A DNA stretch of 40,329 bases from Roseomonas sp. GC11 (GTDB lineage: Bacteria > Pseudomonadota > Alphaproteobacteria > Acetobacterales > Acetobacteraceae), in NCBI RefSeq assembly GCF_024437745.1, contig NZ_JANFNY010000047.1:1-40329 (forward strand). The letters are read 5' to 3'. The notes beneath the pieces were generated by a model that saw only the letters and a program-made list of their open reading frames with translations, did no database searches and was not told the origin of the DNA. Of the stretch, positions 40,176-40,329 are shown piece by piece. Positions within the stretch are counted from its first letter, which is position 1; each line of letters opens with the position of its first letter. A program made the translations under genes and the position numbers.

Positions 40176-40329
40176 TCGGCCTCGCTATAGGCCACGGCCA
40201 TGAGGTAGCGCGGCGCCAGCAGCCCGGCCTCCTCCGCGCGCGGCGCGGCGGGGGCGAGCAGCAGCCAGAGGCCGCAGGCGGAGAGGGCGAAGGCCGCGCC
40301 CGCACCCGCCGGCAGCAGCGGCCGCAGCC
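40172..40329 (-). CDS. C-terminus of a membrane protein, probable anti-sigma factor (partial)
   Basis: The frame enters from the right window edge and reads a transmembrane segment (AFALSACGLWLLLAPAA) followed by AEEAGLLAPRYLMAVAYSEAE and stop. A single C-terminal membrane helix with a short periplasmic tail, coupled by ATGA to a Spy/CnrX-like gene, fits an anti-sigma factor of an ECF sigma system. The N-terminal domain is outside the window, so identity is inferred. Confidence 0.6.
   Translation of the reverse strand, partial: LRPLLPAGAGAAFALSACGLWLLLAPAAPRAEEAGLLAPRYLMAVAYSEAE

Overview
The window looks like chromosomal DNA from a very GC-rich alphaproteobacterium. The best fit is the Acetobacteraceae (Roseomonas-like): third codon positions are almost all G or C, and gene order and intergenic palindromes fit that family. 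This is inference from sequence character and no database was searched. Three blocks can be seen.

(1) Left core block, about 1-5980. A tight plus-strand cluster holds a PLP aminotransferase, homoserine dehydrogenase (hom), class II fructose-1,6-bisphosphatase (glpX) and recJ, followed by a complete tRNA-Glu(TTC) gene with its own terminator.

(2) Integrated island, about 5940-25081. A 16-bp direct repeat ends it on both sides: one copy is the 3' end of tRNA-Glu (5924-5939), the other lies at 25082-25097. A DUF4102-type tyrosine integrase (23502-24938, minus) sits beside the right end. A replication-type operon (AlpA/excisionase-like HTH protein, Zn-finger/Toprim primase, DUF3987 protein, small protein; 23044 down to 19869) and three TTTTGGCAG-type iteron clusters suggest a P4-like satellite or integrative element. 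Its cargo is defensive. First comes a compact restriction-modification operon (RHH regulator, C5 methyltransferase, Eco29kI-like GIY-YIG endonuclease, Vsr mismatch endonuclease; 7664-10562). Next is a two-gene unit (11342-17855): a 1658-residue NERD / degenerate kinase / kinase / Upf1-type helicase protein overlapping a 514-residue protein of unknown function. Its layout recalls type I Mokosh anti-phage systems, but the partner shows no phospholipase D motif, so it may be a new variant. IS3, IS6 and IS66 remnants surround the cargo; two diverged IS6 fragments in opposite orientation bracket the two-gene unit.

(3) Right core block, about 25098-40329. It holds a secreted hypothetical protein, a polysaccharide pyruvyl transferase family protein, purC, a Tat-exported peptide-type ABC substrate-binding protein, a small protein, and a minus-strand efflux operon. 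In transcription order the operon is: end of a membrane protein (probable anti-sigma factor), Spy/CnrX-like periplasmic sensor, NodT-type outer-membrane lipoprotein, membrane fusion protein, and two different RND pumps (MdtABC-like layout). Nearly every junction in it is a 4-bp ATGA overlap or a very short gap.
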